A program made the position numbers and the translations under genes. DNA of 64,000 nucleotides from contig CAOLHI010000023.1 in NCBI GenBank assembly GCA_948474755.1, forward strand, positions 682,001-746,000, written 5' to 3'. Below, piece by piece: positions 50,398 to 62,877 of the stretch (the stretch's first letter is position 1; every line of letters starts with the position of its first letter). Under the pieces are notes generated by a model that was given only the letters and a program-made list of their open reading frames with translations, was not told the DNA's origin and searched no databases. This DNA is from Ctenosaura bakeri. Taxonomy: Eukaryota; Chordata; Lepidosauria; Squamata; Iguanidae.

Positions 50398-50722
50398 CTA
50401 TTCACACTAGACAATTATAGCATTATTTTTATTTATTTTATTTATTTATTTATTTGTATCCCGCCTCTCCACATGGATCAAGGCGGCGAACAACTTACAA
50501 ATAGCATGTATTTCGAAACATTTCTATGATTCCACTTTAACTGACATGGCAACATCCCATGGAATCCTGGGGTTTGCAATCTAGGGAAGGGCATTAAGAA
50601 TTTTCAGCCAGAGAATTTCAATGCCTCACAAACTACAAACCCCAGCATTCCATGGGATGCAACCATGGCAGTTACAGTGGAATCATAGTGCTATAATTGT
50701 CTAGTGTGAATGGTCCCCAGCT
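50398..50722. mobile_element. Family B palindromic element split by an L2 tail
   Basis: The left end begins at TATTCACACTAGACAATTATAG and the right end is TATAATTGTCTAGTGTGAAT. It is interrupted at about 50430-50520 by a short L2 3' end with an ATTT-rich tail. Confidence 0.7.
50430..50520 (-). mobile_element. L2-like LINE 3' end, short
   Basis: The sequence TATCCCGCCTCTCCACATGG matches the 3' end of the L2-like copy at 3934. An ATTT-rich tail runs at 50430-50457. It interrupts a family B palindrome. Confidence 0.7.
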
Positions 50723-50888
50723 GAAACTTACCTGGGTTGAGCATTACATAAATGGGAGGGAGGACACAAAAGACTCCTCCCTTGTCAGCACCCTCCACCT
50801 TGCTAACACCCTGTCTTGTATGTGAGTGATGCCATTTTGTCTGTATAACATTCATCCTTAATACATGTTTCAAGAGCAATGCATTCTA

Positions 50889-51188
<300 letters not shown>

Positions 51189-51941
51189 TTATAGCTACAA
51201 AGCTGTTATAAAAAGCCCCTAAAGCTAATAGTATACAAGTGGAAGGCTTTGTTGCTAGAAGGATTTATAGTGATGCTTTAGTATGTTCAGTTTTGAGTGA
51301 TGCTCTGGGAAGACTTGCAAGAATCTCTCGCTTTAGAGAGAGAAGGAGAAGACAATACAATAAAGGTGAATATTTTTAAATTCCAAGCCCATTCCAGTAG
51401 ACAATAGACATATAGATACAGGGCTTGGCATGTTAAATTTGGTACCCCGTAGCAGCTTTCCAAATGCAAGAGTCTAAGGGAGAAAGAAAGCACAAGGCTT
51501 AATTCCATTTTTCTCTGCTTTTTCATTATCTTGTGGTTGCATTTGCTTAGGACATAGTCTGAAGGCAGACAATGCAGCAGCCTGTTGTTGTAGTCGCTGA
51601 TGCTGCTGTTTACCATCAAGTTGGCTCTAGTTTATGGCAACTCCATTAATAAGAAACCTCCAAAAGCCCCAATTTTCAACTACCCCCCCTCAGCTCTTGC
51701 AGATTCAGGGTAGCCATGAGTTCTCTGATTGAACTGATCTACTTATAGAACATTGTCTCTCTTTTCCTATTGACCCTGCTTAGCTTTCGAGACCTTACTC
51801 CGGGGCAATTAATATTTTACCTATGACCCACTGGGTCATTCTCACCCATTCCAGAGAAAATTGTTCCTATTCTCTGTCACCAACAGGAGGCTATGGGGAA
51901 GGGGTTTCCAATGTGAGGGGTGGGCGTTAGGGAAAGAGTGA

Positions 51942-52121
51942 GGCCATTTCCGCACTAGCCTGTTATAGCGCTATGATTCCACTTTCAACATCCAATGGAA
52001 TCTTGGAGTTTGCAGTTTCGGGAGGGGCCAGTGGGACCCTCCCGAAACTGAAAACCCCAGGATTCCATAGGATGTTGAAAGTGGAATCATAGCGCTATAA
52101 CAGGCTAGTGCGGAAATGTCC
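51942..52121. mobile_element. Family A palindromic MITE (copy 18), near-perfect hairpin
   Basis: Duplication TGA lies at 51939-51941 and 52122-52124. It belongs to the CTAGCCTG subfamily and has a full-length stem. Confidence 0.93.
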
Positions 52122-52231
52122 TGAGAGATCATGAGTCACTCGTGTGAAAAAAGTTCCACAGCCTGGGAGCAACCAGGAAGAAGGACCTGCATGGGTCTTC
52201 CCCAAACATGTCAGTGCCACTGCAAGACCAA

Positions 52232-52365
52232 GGCCATTTCCACACTAGACTGTTATAGTGCTATTATTCCACTTCCACCATCCTATGGAATCCTGGGGTT
52301 TGCAGTTTAGGGAGGGGCCTCAAGGTAGAATAATAGCACTATAACAGTCTAGTGTGGAAATGGCC
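52232..52365. mobile_element. Family A MITE (copy 19), right arm internally deleted
   Basis: The left arm is complete, but the right arm lacks its inner half. The flanks CAA and CAG nearly match. Confidence 0.87.
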
Positions 52366-52834
52366 CAGAAAAAGCCCTCCTCTGGTTATCACAAAACTTG
52401 GGCAGTGTCATATCAGGAAATATGGGCTTTCATTTGGTCTTGATCTGACTTATATAGGGTTTTCTAGATCATAGCCACCGAATTATGCCAGCCAAGGAAA
52501 CAGTTGCAGCAAGGGACTTATGTTCCCTGTTGGTTGCCATAACTTTCCTTCTCACAAGGTTCCCATGTTGAACAGCCACCTCACATCCAAATATATTATA
52601 GTCCTCTTCATGATGAGGACAGATGTACTTATTGGATTTGACCAGTGCAGATTTACCCATTCCTAGGGATAAGGATGTTTTCTTAAATATTCATTTGTAC
52701 CTTTTGGGACTTTGATGCATTTGCTTCAGAATGTCTCAAAACTGAACTAAATAAAAGTTGCAGAAGTGAAGTTGTACATGTGAATGTAGATCCACGTGTA
52801 CAGGTGTGCATTCAATCACATGTTTCTTGTCTTT

Positions 52835-52963
52835 GGACATTTCCACGCTACACTCTTATAGCGTGATTATAGCCAGCCCCCTCCCAAAACTGCAAACCCC
52901 AGGATTCCATAGGATGTTGAAAGTGGAATAATCATGCTATAAGAGCATAGTGTGGAAATGGCC
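52835..52963. mobile_element. Family A MITE (copy 20), left arm internally deleted
   Basis: It has terminal GGACATTTCCACGC and a complete right arm. Flanks are TTT and TTG. It is the mirror case of copy 19. Confidence 0.87.
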
Positions 52964-53166
52964 TTGGTTTTGTCATACATTGCCATTCAACACTATGGTT
53001 GCACAACACAGTCAACTCCACCTGTGGAGACTTAGGCCCCACGACTTTGATATAGGATCTCACCCCATTACTGGGCAGCCAAACAATAAGTCATCACAAT
53101 GATGCAACTCAAGACCACCGAGAAATCTCCCCCCAACCCAAGCAAAGGAAGACAGGAAGAGACTTA

Positions 53167-53331
<165 letters not shown>

Positions 53332-53407
53332 TTACCTCCATGAAAGGAAAGCATCTACGTAATTAGTGTGACAAAAGAAATATCAACAGTGGTCTTGCTT
53401 AGTCCTA

Positions 53408-54172
53408 GACCATTTCCACACCATGTCACTGCAACACTATAGCAGTAGGTTGTTACTGGTCCAGGAGCCATGCTTTCGCCCAACATCATGTCTATCCAGC
53501 TGCTATCCTGTCCCCAAGCATTGCTGAAGCTCTATTTCCAGAAAAAAATCCATTAAGAGCTTCCTATAGCGCTTCAATCCCATCGGACATCATAGTGCGC
53601 TACCATTATAGCGCTTGACAGGGCTTCCTGTTATGGCAGATCCAGCAGTGGGTGGGCTGCGGGCATTGCCCAGCTTGTCCCTCTTCTATGATGCGGTAAC
53701 TTTCTATCACCTCTCCCTGTTTATTTTAAATCTCTCCTTTGAGTTAAAACTTTTGATTTTTTAATACATTTCTAAATATTTCTTCGAGTCCCCTCAGGGA
53801 GAAAAGCGGGACAAAAATAAAGATAATAATAACAGTAATAAATAAACAGTATAGGGCAAAAGTGCAATAGCGCTCTGGCCTGTGATGGTGTTACAACATT
53901 GCATTGTTAGTACAGCTTCCCCCACAAAAAATCACCATCACTCCCAAAAACTCAACATCCAATCAGAGGTGATGGGGCAGGGTGAAGGCAGGGTACAGGA
54001 GTGGCCAAGGGTGCTGTAACGTGGAAGGACCGAGGGTGGCAATATTGCTACCAATCTGCTTAAGGGGGAAGGGGGTGAAAAAGAGCGTCCCTAATCCGAT
54101 GGCATTGCGTGAATGGCGATGCTGCCGTTATAACAATATAACGCACTAATGACCTCCGGTGTGGAAATGTCC
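53408..54172. mobile_element. Family D: 765-bp element with family A-like termini
   Basis: The ends GACCATTTCCACACCA and CGGTGTGGAAATGTCC nearly match family A termini. The flanks CTA (53405-53407) and CTG (54173-54175) fit a 3-bp duplication. The interior is different and carries repeated GCGCTATAG/ATAGCGC motifs. A LINE/SINE 3' tail (AAAGCGGGACAAAAATAAAG) is inserted at about 53700-53845. No transposase frame is seen. Confidence 0.62.
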
Positions 54173-54504
54173 CTGGACAGTATGTGTTACCAGTTATGAT
54201 AAATGGAAGCTGCAACACAGTATTTCAGCATAGAGTTCACTTGATAAAGGATCAAGCCAGCCATGCCTTTCTCTGAGATATTGCATTCCATGTTCCACTC
54301 CCCATTTTTCATTTCCTTCTTCCACATAGACACTTATAATTATGTGACCAATGATCATGCTACTGTTTCCACAATTCCTCTTCCCTTCTTCTTCTTCTTT
54401 TTTTAATTAACTCCTGCAAACCTTACATTCTCTCAAGCCTGCTTATACTTCCCTTTCAAGAAAAGATGGTACTGTTTTGACTATATCAGGATCATCAGAA
54501 TGAC

Positions 54505-55745
54505 ACTAAATTACCCCCGAGGACAGAATCAGATTTCAAAATGACTTTGACAGATTGGACAGCTGGACCATAACTAACAAAATGAATTTCAAGAGGGATA
54601 AATGTAAGGTACTATATTTTTAGGCAGGACAAATGAAATGTACAAATGTTGGATAGGTGACTCCTGGCTTGAAAGCAGTATATGCAAAAAGGATCTAGAG
54701 GTCTTACTAGACTGCAAGATAAACATCAGTCAACAATGCGATGCAACAACCAAAAAAAATGTAATTCTAGGTTCAACCAGTAGGAGCAAAGTGACAGATT
54801 GAGGAAAATAGTAGCACCAGTGTATTCTGTTTTGGTCAGACGTCACTTGGAATGCTGTATTCAGTTCTGGACACCACAGTTTAAGAAAGATGTCTACAAG
54901 CTGGAACACGTCTACAGAAGGCTGCCCGAGGTGATCAAAGGTCTGGAAACTAAGCCTTATGAAGAACAACTGAGGGAGCCAGGAATATTTAGCTTGGACA
55001 AGGGAAGACTGAGAGGTGACATATGATGGCTATCTTTAAATATCTGAAGAGATATCGTGTTGTAGATGGAGCACGCTTGCTTTCTGCTGCTCCAGAGACT
55101 AGAACACAAACCAATGGATTCAAAGCACAAGGCCTTCCACATTTGTGGATCTGACCTTCATTAATTTGATCACACACATGTCTTCCCCACCCTGCATTCT
55201 CCTCTTCCTTGTGTTTTGTCAGGCATGAAGAAGGAAGGCAAGCACCCGAACAAAAAGCAAGAGAATAGGAGGGGAAGGCTCACATGAGTCTTCCTTCTTC
55301 CCTCTGGAGCTTCCCTCCCATTTCCCCGCATGTGGTCCCAGTGCTGAGAACTTGCACCAAGAAAAAAGGCAAGGGAATTGGAAAGGAAGGCTCACGTGCA
55401 CCTTCCTTCCCCCTGGGAGCTCGCCCCCTTCCATTCCCTTGCCTCTGGCCCTGGGGCATAAAACGCAAGGGAATGGGAGTGGGATTGCAGTGGGGGCAGT
55501 TATTCAGGGTTTTTCCACTTTCAGGAGGGTTCCATGCAAACCCTCACAAAAGTGCAGGGGCCATGGTATATTGGAATAGATTGCTTCAGAAGATAGTGGA
55601 ATCTCCATCTTTGGAGGTCCTTAAACAAAGTTTGAATAGGTATCTTTCAAAAATCCTTTAGTTATGTACTCCTGTATGGCGGAGGGGGTGTGTGGACCAG
55701 ACATTTCTGTGCCTTTGTAGTCTGTTTCATATCTAAGATTCTATG
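54505..55745 (+). mobile_element. CR1 LINE interrupted by a GC-rich insert
   Basis: Its first part (54505-55140) encodes the region after the FADD motif through [13 protein letters not shown] VLVRRHLECCIQFWTPQFKKD. An unrelated segment lies at about 55141-55560. The CR1 end (GGAATCTCCATCTTTGGAGG) then resumes to a TAAGATTCTATGATC tail. Confidence 0.78.
55210..55500 (+). repeat. Two imperfect tandem units of about 120 bp inside a CR1
   Basis: The segments GGGGAAGGCTCACATGAG...CCTTCC... and GGAAAGGAAGGCTCACGTG...CCTTCC... are tandem relatives. They are rich in GGGAA/TTCCC on both strands. Confidence 0.5.
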
Positions 55746-56776
55746 ATCATTGAAAGAATAAATTTGCTATTGGCATATAGGAGTAAAACAGGCAGTGGCA
55801 GAGCTTGGAGTGTGGGGAGGGGGGCAGGAGGGGTATGGCATGAGGGGCATGGCCACTGTGCATGGGGGCATGGCCAGGGCACGTGGGCATGGCTATGGGC
55901 TGGGGTGCCCCCAAAACATTGCTGCCTGGGGTGAACTGCCCTCCCCACCTGCTCATCCCTACGTGACTGAAAACAGGAGCTGTGCACAAATGCAGAATAT
56001 TTGTCACTAACAACTGAGCTGTTACAGCCTGCAGCCACTCAGTAGAATCAGCACTCCCAAATCAGATGCCAGATTCCAATGTAACACCAGCAGAGGGGAA
56101 ATCTCTGGTAGTTCAATGGTCCTGGATCACAACTTTGCACAAGCATTTGTGCAATGCAGTTGCCCCAAAGGCTGTACAATCAGTTGCTCCAAACAGTTTG
56201 TGTAAGAGGTTGTTGTGCCATCCATTGCATAAGAGGTTGGGCACGAGGTTATATGACCAGTTGAGCAAAAAGTTGTGGGACTAATTGCAAAACATTTTAT
56301 TGCCTCTTACACCACTAACTGTGCAACTATTTTGTGCAATCAACACTGTATCTGGTACCACCTTTGTGTTAACTTTGCAAATGTGTGAGTGGTAGAACCA
56401 CAAGCGTTGCAGTACCACAAGGACAAAACTGTATTCAGGCCTTAGTTTATAATTTCCTCGCAGCTTCTCAATTAACCATGGTTTGTAGCCTGATCTGAGC
56501 ACACAGAGAGTTACCTGGGAGCATATTAAGTGTTGCTAAGAGGCTTTTAATGGGAAGATGCTTTCTCTACTGATATCCTTTTAAATTGTTTTCAGCTTTG
56601 TTTTCAGCTTTGTGCTGTTTTATTATTATAATTTGTTTAATTGTCTTTTAATATTACAATCTTTTGTGGGGTTTTTCCTGAAACGTTTCTAGCTAATCTT
56701 TTTGTGAGCTTCCTTGAATCCTCATTTTGGCAGAAAAGTGGAATATAGACAAACAAATAGGTAGTAAGATTGCCTA

Positions 56777-57090
56777 TGAGACCCAGCAGTGCAGTGGTTT
56801 GAGCCTTGGGCCATTTCCACACTAGACTGTTATAGCACTATTATTCCACTTTCAACATCCTACAGAATCCTAGGGTTTGCAGTTTAGGGAGGGGCCTTGA
56901 GGAATCCATAGGATGTTGAAAGTGGAATAATAGCACTATAGCAATCTAGTGTGGAAATGGCCTAGGACTATGACCCTGCTTGGTCATAGAAACTCACTGG
57001 GCAACCTTGGACACATCACGCACTCTCAGCTGCAGAAAACCCCGTGATCCCGTAATTGGGAACAACTTGAAGACACACAACAACAACAAA
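56777..57090 (+). mobile_element. tRNA-derived SINE split by a family A MITE
   Basis: The head is 56777-56808 (AGCAGTGCAGTGGTTTGAGC). The body and AAGACACACAACAACAAC tail are at 56963-57090. Confidence 0.8.
56809..56962. mobile_element. Family A MITE (copy 21), inside a SINE
   Basis: It is inserted in the tRNA-like head of a SINE, whose sequence resumes at 56963 (GGACTATGACCC). Flanks are TTG and TAG. The inner right arm is shortened. Confidence 0.88.
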
Positions 57091-57464
57091 GATTCCCTAT
57101 ACAACCTAAGACTGGATGCAAAAGGAGAATCACATAATAAATTGCTTGCAAGACAAAACAAAAAAAACATGATCACATGAAAGGGAAAGATTCTAGCTCC
57201 CTCTGTTCCTTGCATGTTCCCTTACTACGTTCAGGGAGTTAGAATTGTTTTCTGCTTTGTTTTGTTGAGAGGAGGATCACATTTTTACTATCTTTATTAT
57301 TTATGAGAAAATTTACACTCAACTTTTCTGCTAAATAAGCAACCTCATGAGGATTCCTTTTTGGACTATTTCTCTGCCAGCATGGCCATTAGCCATGCTA
57401 CTTGGCAGATTGTGGTCATCCAAGAAAGTTAACTTTTTCCAGTTCTGGAGGAACCAAGCTGGAT

Positions 57465-58477
57465 CACAAGCTGGATTTGATTATTTGCAAGTTTCTCCAA
57501 CCCCTGTCCCCTCATACACATCCAGAGTGCTTCTATTCTGGGGGGAAACTTCCCTTTTGGCAGCTCTGATCAGGCTGTGTAGCCCTTAAAACCCACCTCT
57601 GGGCCCCCTCCTCCCCCTAAGCTTCTGCCTGGCCAGCTAAGGACAGAATGCAGCCCAGTTTCTCAGCACCACAATGTCAGGAGATTGCTTCACAGCACCA
57701 GCCCAGAATCCTCCCTGGAACTGCTGCTCTCTGGACAAAAAGTGTCCCAGAAGCAAGCATAACATAGCAGAGCTTCCAAAACAGCAACAAGCGGGTGCAG
57801 CAGAGTGTAACTTACAGCATCAGCTCTGACCCCTCTACCCACTGGTTAGTAACTCATAACACAGAGTTTGTCATCCAAAATACCTGGAGGCTTTAATCTT
57901 CACTGTTGCAATATATACACATCTGTACACAGGATACGCAGATCCACAGTCATAGATTCAGCACCATGGACACATCAAGCAGAGGTTCGCTCAGACAGAG
58001 GTTTGGTGTCAGAGAGTTTTCCCACTCCTCTTTTATACACACCTGCAGAAAGGTCATCAGCCAGGGACAATGGCTGATGCAACCCCTTGCCATGATTTCA
58101 CATTGTCATGTCTCAGCCCTTACTACATGTCCTCTAGGGATTACATCATCACTTGCCAAGTCATTCCTCAGGTGTTTCCCACATGCTCATCAAATGTATT
58201 TTCACAGCATTTCTATCCAACACACGAACCCTCTCCTGATGCCCCCACACACACCCAAGGAAGGAGATGGGCAAAAGAAAGGAAGTATTGGCCCATCATG
58301 CTGACCTACGCTCTCTCCCTCCTTTCCCTGACCGCATTTATTCCCTGCATGCTTGGTTCCCCCACCACGCCTCAGCCCCCTTCCCACAAACACACACACA
58401 CATTTTGAAACTTGACATTTTCCCACTTTTGCACGGGTCCTGTGCCACTAACCTTAATGAATGTGAAGGGCCAACTG
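57465..58477 (-). mobile_element. Tigger/mariner-like nonautonomous DNA transposon, split by an LTR
   Basis: On the minus strand the element starts CAGTTGGCCCTTCACATTC at 58477, next to a TA dinucleotide (58478-58479) as expected for Tc1/mariner. It continues to 58223, is interrupted by the LTR at 57675-58222, and resumes to about 57465, where it is truncated. It is collinear with the copy at 44414-44800. No transposase frame was seen. Confidence 0.68.
57675..58222 (-). mobile_element. Solo LTR (family 2) inserted in a Tigger-like element
   Basis: This 548-bp element reads TGTTGG...CTGACA on the minus strand. It has a TATAAAAG box near 58037-58031 and an ATTAAA-type poly(A) signal downstream. 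The flanking 5-bp direct repeat is CACAA (57670-57674) and CACGA (58223-58227). The sequence on either side joins into a continuous Tigger-like element like that at 44414-44800, which shows the empty site. No internal retroviral sequence remains. Confidence 0.78.
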
Positions 58478-58506
58478 TATATTCTTACACCTTTTTACAA
58501 AGTATA

Positions 58507-60172
58507 CCTTTGAAAAAGTTCCATCTGGAGAGAAGCGACTAGTGGGGTGCCACAGGGTTCTGTCCTGGACCCAGTACTATTCAACATCTTAGTCAACGAC
58601 TTGGATGAAGGAATAAAGGGCATGCTGATCAAGTTTGCAGATGACACCAAATTGGGAGGGGTTGCTAATAGCCCAGAGGACAGGATCAAATTTCAAAATG
58701 ACATTAACAGATTGGAGAGCTGGACCAAAGCTAACAAAATAAATTTCAACAGAGAGAAATGTAAGGTCCTATACTCAGGCAGAAAAAATGGAATGCACAA
58801 ATATAGGATGGGGGACATGTGGCTGGATAACAGTACATGTGAAAGGGATCCAGAAGTCTTGGTGGACCATAAGCTGAACATGAGTCAGCAGTGTGATGCA
58901 GCAGCCAAGAAAGTCAATGTGATTCTTGGTTGCATCAATAGGAATATGGTGTCTAGATTGAGGGAGGTAATGGTAACACTCTATTATGCTTTGGTTAGAC
59001 CTCAACTGGAATACAGTTCATTTCAAGAAGGAGGACAACCAAAATGGTGAAGGGTCTGGAAGCCATGCCCTATGAGGAGCGACTTAGGAAGCTGGGGATG
59101 TTTAGCCTGGAGAAGAGAAGGTTAAGAGAGGACGTGACAGCCATGTTTGAATATTTGAAGGGATGTCATGTCAAGGAAGGAGGAGGCTTGTTCTCTGCTA
59201 CTCCAGAGACTAGGACAAGGCGCAATGTATTCAAACTGCAGGAAAAGAGATTCCACTTGAACCTCAGGAAGAACTTCCTGATGGTCAGGGCTGTCTGGCA
59301 GTGGAATATGCTACCTGGGATTGTGGTGGAGTCTCCTTCTTTGGAGCTTTTTAAGCAGAGGCTGGATCGCCATCTGTTGGGAATGCTTTGATGTGTGTTC
59401 CTGCATGGTAGCGGGTTGGACTGGATGGCCCCTGTGGAATCATAGAATCATAGAGATGGAAGAGACCACAGGGGCCATCCAGTCCAACCCCCTGCAATGC
59501 AGGAACCCACATCAAAGCATTCCCAATCGTTGGCCATCCCGCCTCTGTTTAAAAACCTCCAAAGAAGGAGATTCCACTACACTCTGAGGCAGCATATTCC
59601 ACTGCCAGACACTCCGACCATCAGGAAGTTCTTCCTGAAGTTCAGGTGGAGTCATAGAATCATAGAATCATAGAAATGTAGAGTTGGAAGAGACCACAGG
59701 GGCCATCCAGTCCAACCCCCTGCCATGCAGGAACACCCTCAAAGCACTCCCGACAGATGGCCATCCAGCCTCTGCTTAAAAATCTCCAAAAAAGGAGACT
59801 CCACCACACTCCGAGGCAGCATATTCCACTGCCGGACAGCCCTGACCGTCAGGAAATTCTTCCTGAGGTTCAGGTTGGATCTCCTTTCCTGCAGCTTGAA
59901 TCCATTGCTCCTTGTCCTGGTCTCTGGAGCAGCAGGAAACAAGCCCCCTCCTTCCTCTATGTGGCATCCCTTCAAATATTTAAACTTGGCTATCATGTCC
60001 CCTCTTAACCTCCTCTTCTGCAGACTAAACATACCCAGCTCTCTAAGTCTATCCTCATAGGGCTTCATGACTTCCAGGCCTCTCACCATTTTGGTCGCCC
60101 TCCTTTGGACTTGCTCCAGCTTGACCATGTCCTTCTTGTGGTCTCTTCCAACTCTATGATTCAATGATTCTG
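58507..60172 (+). mobile_element. CR1 LINE with reverse transcriptase core, split by minus-strand CR1
   Basis: This is the longest CR1 in the window. The first part, 58507-59434, encodes SGVPQGSVLDPVLFNILVND, the catalytic FADD (58634-58645), VDHKLNMSQQCDAAAKK and, after a frameshift near 59040, the full C-terminus (MVKGLEAMPYEER...MLPGIVVESPS). Its 3' tail TGGTCTCTTCCAACTCTATG resumes at 60137-60172. Between them lie minus-strand CR1 sequences. It is inactive: 5' truncated and frameshifted. Confidence 0.88.
59435..60136 (-). mobile_element. Two minus-strand CR1 copies inserted in a plus-strand CR1
   Basis: The first piece runs 59435-59652 and the second 59653-60136. Each begins with an AATCATAGAATCATAGA tail. 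The second contains an open frame reading [32 protein letters not shown]...[21 protein letters not shown] flanks the pair, at about 59430-59434 and 60135-60139. Confidence 0.85.
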
Positions 60173-61465
60173 AGGCTTTTTTCAGGGGGCTATTTAGAAT
60201 CAAACTCCAGAAATGTCTGAACCAGATAGCTTGAAGAGTAAACATAGGTTGAAAGACATCCACTGTTTTAACTAATAAAACAACCATGGTTTCTGCATCT
60301 TGAGACGTTTTCCTTCAACAAATGAATTTCTTTAAGGACAGAAAGAATATATAAATAATTTTGGAGAGCAAATTAAATGAATTTAAGGAGTTATTCTCCC
60401 TCCTCTTTTTAAACCAATCTCACTCAAATCTTTCTAAGAAAGGAACAATTCCGTGCCATTATTTTAGCACCTCCTGTGGAGAACATCAGCTTTTTTTGTA
60501 CCTTCCTACTGTTATGTAACTGCCACTGTTAAAATGACACAGATAAAATATACTACACACCCACAGTTCCAACACTGCTCTAGGAACCCTGTCTTACCAA
60601 AGCAAAAAAACTATTACTGTACTGGCCTTACATGATCTTATAAAGTTAGAGCTGGTCTGGCATTATGGTAAAGAAGCTGAGCTAAAGAGTAGGAAGATCA
60701 CAGCTAGAATGTATTTATTTTTAAAAATATTGTTAGAACATTCCTCACCAAAGTTCTCAGGGCAGTCTACAGACAGATTAATAATTAAAACGTCAGTATG
60801 AAAAATATATACAATCAAGCAATCAACAAAGCAGAACAGAATAAATACAGGATAAAACTATGCGGGCAAGTAAAAACTTCATTTTTCTAATGCAACAGGC
60901 TGCTACAAATTGATTGCAATGGGTTTTTAATGACGTGGGTTTTTTGCTGATTTTTATCTACTGTCATAATGGATTTTTAAGTAGTGTTTCATTCTATCGA
61001 TGATTTAATTGCATTTTAGCATAACTTTTATAAGTTTTTACCTACTCATATTATTTTGCCTTTATTCGTTTCAACTTTTGTAAGCTGCCTAGAGCTCCAG
61101 TATTGGGAAAGCTGAGATATAAATGATTCCATCAACCAAGCAACCAACTTTATTCCAATCATAGATCAGTCAAAAATAGGCAAAAGCAGAACATGATGGA
61201 AAATCAAGGTTAAAAAAAGAAAAACAGTTTCTGGCTCAAGAATTTCTGTATATATACATAAGCGGCAGTTCAGCAACTAGCTTCTAAATCAACACCACTA
61301 CAGCATTCACTACATACTTTCCAACTGTCCTAATTTGTCAGGGACAAGCCCGATTAATCCTCTCTTGTCCCACTTTTTCAGCTGCTTTTCAAATATCCTA
61401 GTTTCTCTCTCCTCCTCCTATTTTCCCCCTTCTCCCTCAGCTGCAATTCCCATTGCTGCAGACTT

Positions 61466-61645
61466 AAATTTCTGAACTAAATTGTTATAGCACTATTATT
61501 CCGCTTTCAACATCCTATGGAGTCCTCGGGTTTGCAGTTTAGGGAGGGGTCTTTGAGGCACCTCCCTAAACTGCAAACCCCAGCATTCCATAGGATGTTG
61601 AAAGTGGAATAATAGCGCTATAACAGTCTAGTGTGGAAATAAGCC
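61466..61645. mobile_element. Family A palindromic MITE (copy 22), decayed ends
   Basis: The inner stem is intact, but both termini have diverged (TTAAATTTCTG / GAAATAAGCC). Confidence 0.8.
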
Positions 61646-62194
61646 GTAGTTCAACGTTCAAACTGGTTTGCACTCAATTAACTCAGTGCTATGAGAGGAG
61701 AGCAGAAGGATGAGTCTTGTCTTGCCCTGTTGACCATGGCAGAAACAACTGCTGCAGCCTCTCCTAGCTTGTGTGTCTCTTTTTTGTAACTTTTGCCATC
61801 TTGACCACACTTTAATGTCGCTTAGCCATGTGGACCTCAGTTTTCATCTGTGAAATATTGGTGGATATACCACTAGAATTAAGATGAGCTGTGTTCAGTT
61901 TGGACCAACTTACTCCTTGTTGAACATACTAACATATGTAACTTCGTAGCCTACAACACAGATTCTTTAGAGGAAAGGGAAAGAAAAAAGAGGTATAAAA
62001 GCTATCAGATCAGCCTGGGAACTTTTCCAAAATCAACTCTATAAACTGAGATGAATGTCCTTAAAACAGAGGCATCATTATCCTTCAACAAATACAATTC
62101 CATACAAGGGTTATTATGTTAAGAAGCCTAGACAATGTGTTGAAGTTGGAATAGTTGATATTTGGGGATCACAACTACCATAATCCCCCAGATA

Positions 62195-62290
62195 GTGTGA
62201 CTATTGGTGACCTTAAGGTTTGCCTTAGAGTCATCTCAGTCAGAATTGACTTAAAGGCACACAACAACAACAAAAATAACAGCAACAACG
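62195..62290 (+). mobile_element. SINE tail
   Basis: It reads CTTAAGGTTTGCCTTAGAGTC and AAAGGCACACAACAACAAC, followed by an expanded AACAGC stretch. Confidence 0.65.
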
Positions 62291-62524
62291 AAAGGAACAA
62301 CAGCAACAAGTTAGGGAGATATATAACCCTTGTATATAGAAAATAGTTCATCAGGAAGAAAGCTAGAGTAGCGATCATCTCCTTCAACATGCCATGTGCT
62401 GTGTGCAGGGCACTAGCCACAAGAAAGAAAACCAGAGTGTACAACAGGAAGTAAAAATGAGGTTCACATCCCCTTCTTCCATTCAAACTTCCCTAAGGAC
62501 CCACCCACACTACACATCCCAGCA

Positions 62525-62752
62525 ATTGGACCCATTCACACTACACAATTATAGCCCTATCATTCCACTTAACTGCCATGTTAACTTCCATCCCATGGAA
62601 TTGTGTGGTATGCAGTCCATGAGGTACTGGAGTCCTCTGGCTGAAAATTCTAAATGCCCCTGCCTAAAAAGCAAATCTCAAGATTCCATTAGATGTCGTC
62701 ATGACAGTTAAAGTGGAATCATAGTACTGTAACGCAGTAGTGCGATTGAGCC
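62525..62752. mobile_element. Family B palindromic element
   Basis: The arms run from CCATTCACACTACACAATTATAG to TACTGTAACGCAGTAGTGCG. The centre contains GGAGTCCTCTGGCTGAAAATT. It is diverged. Confidence 0.62.
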
Positions 62753-62877
62753 CACTTACTGGGAGAAAGTGACACTCCCAAGCTCTCCCAGCCAGTGCTG
62801 TGGCCATACTCCTGGGATATTCCAGGAGGTGTTACTTTCCCAGCTTTGAACTTCACCAAACCCTTCCTGCATTTCTT

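Noticed and set aside
55743..56038. Overlapping frames rich in Gly/His around 55800-55950
   Set aside because: They arise from a GGGGCATGGCC-like low-complexity stretch and are open on both strands because of composition.
58547..59391. Functional reverse transcriptase gene
   Set aside because: The FADD motif is present, but the copy is 5' truncated, frameshifted near 59040 and split by other CR1 copies.
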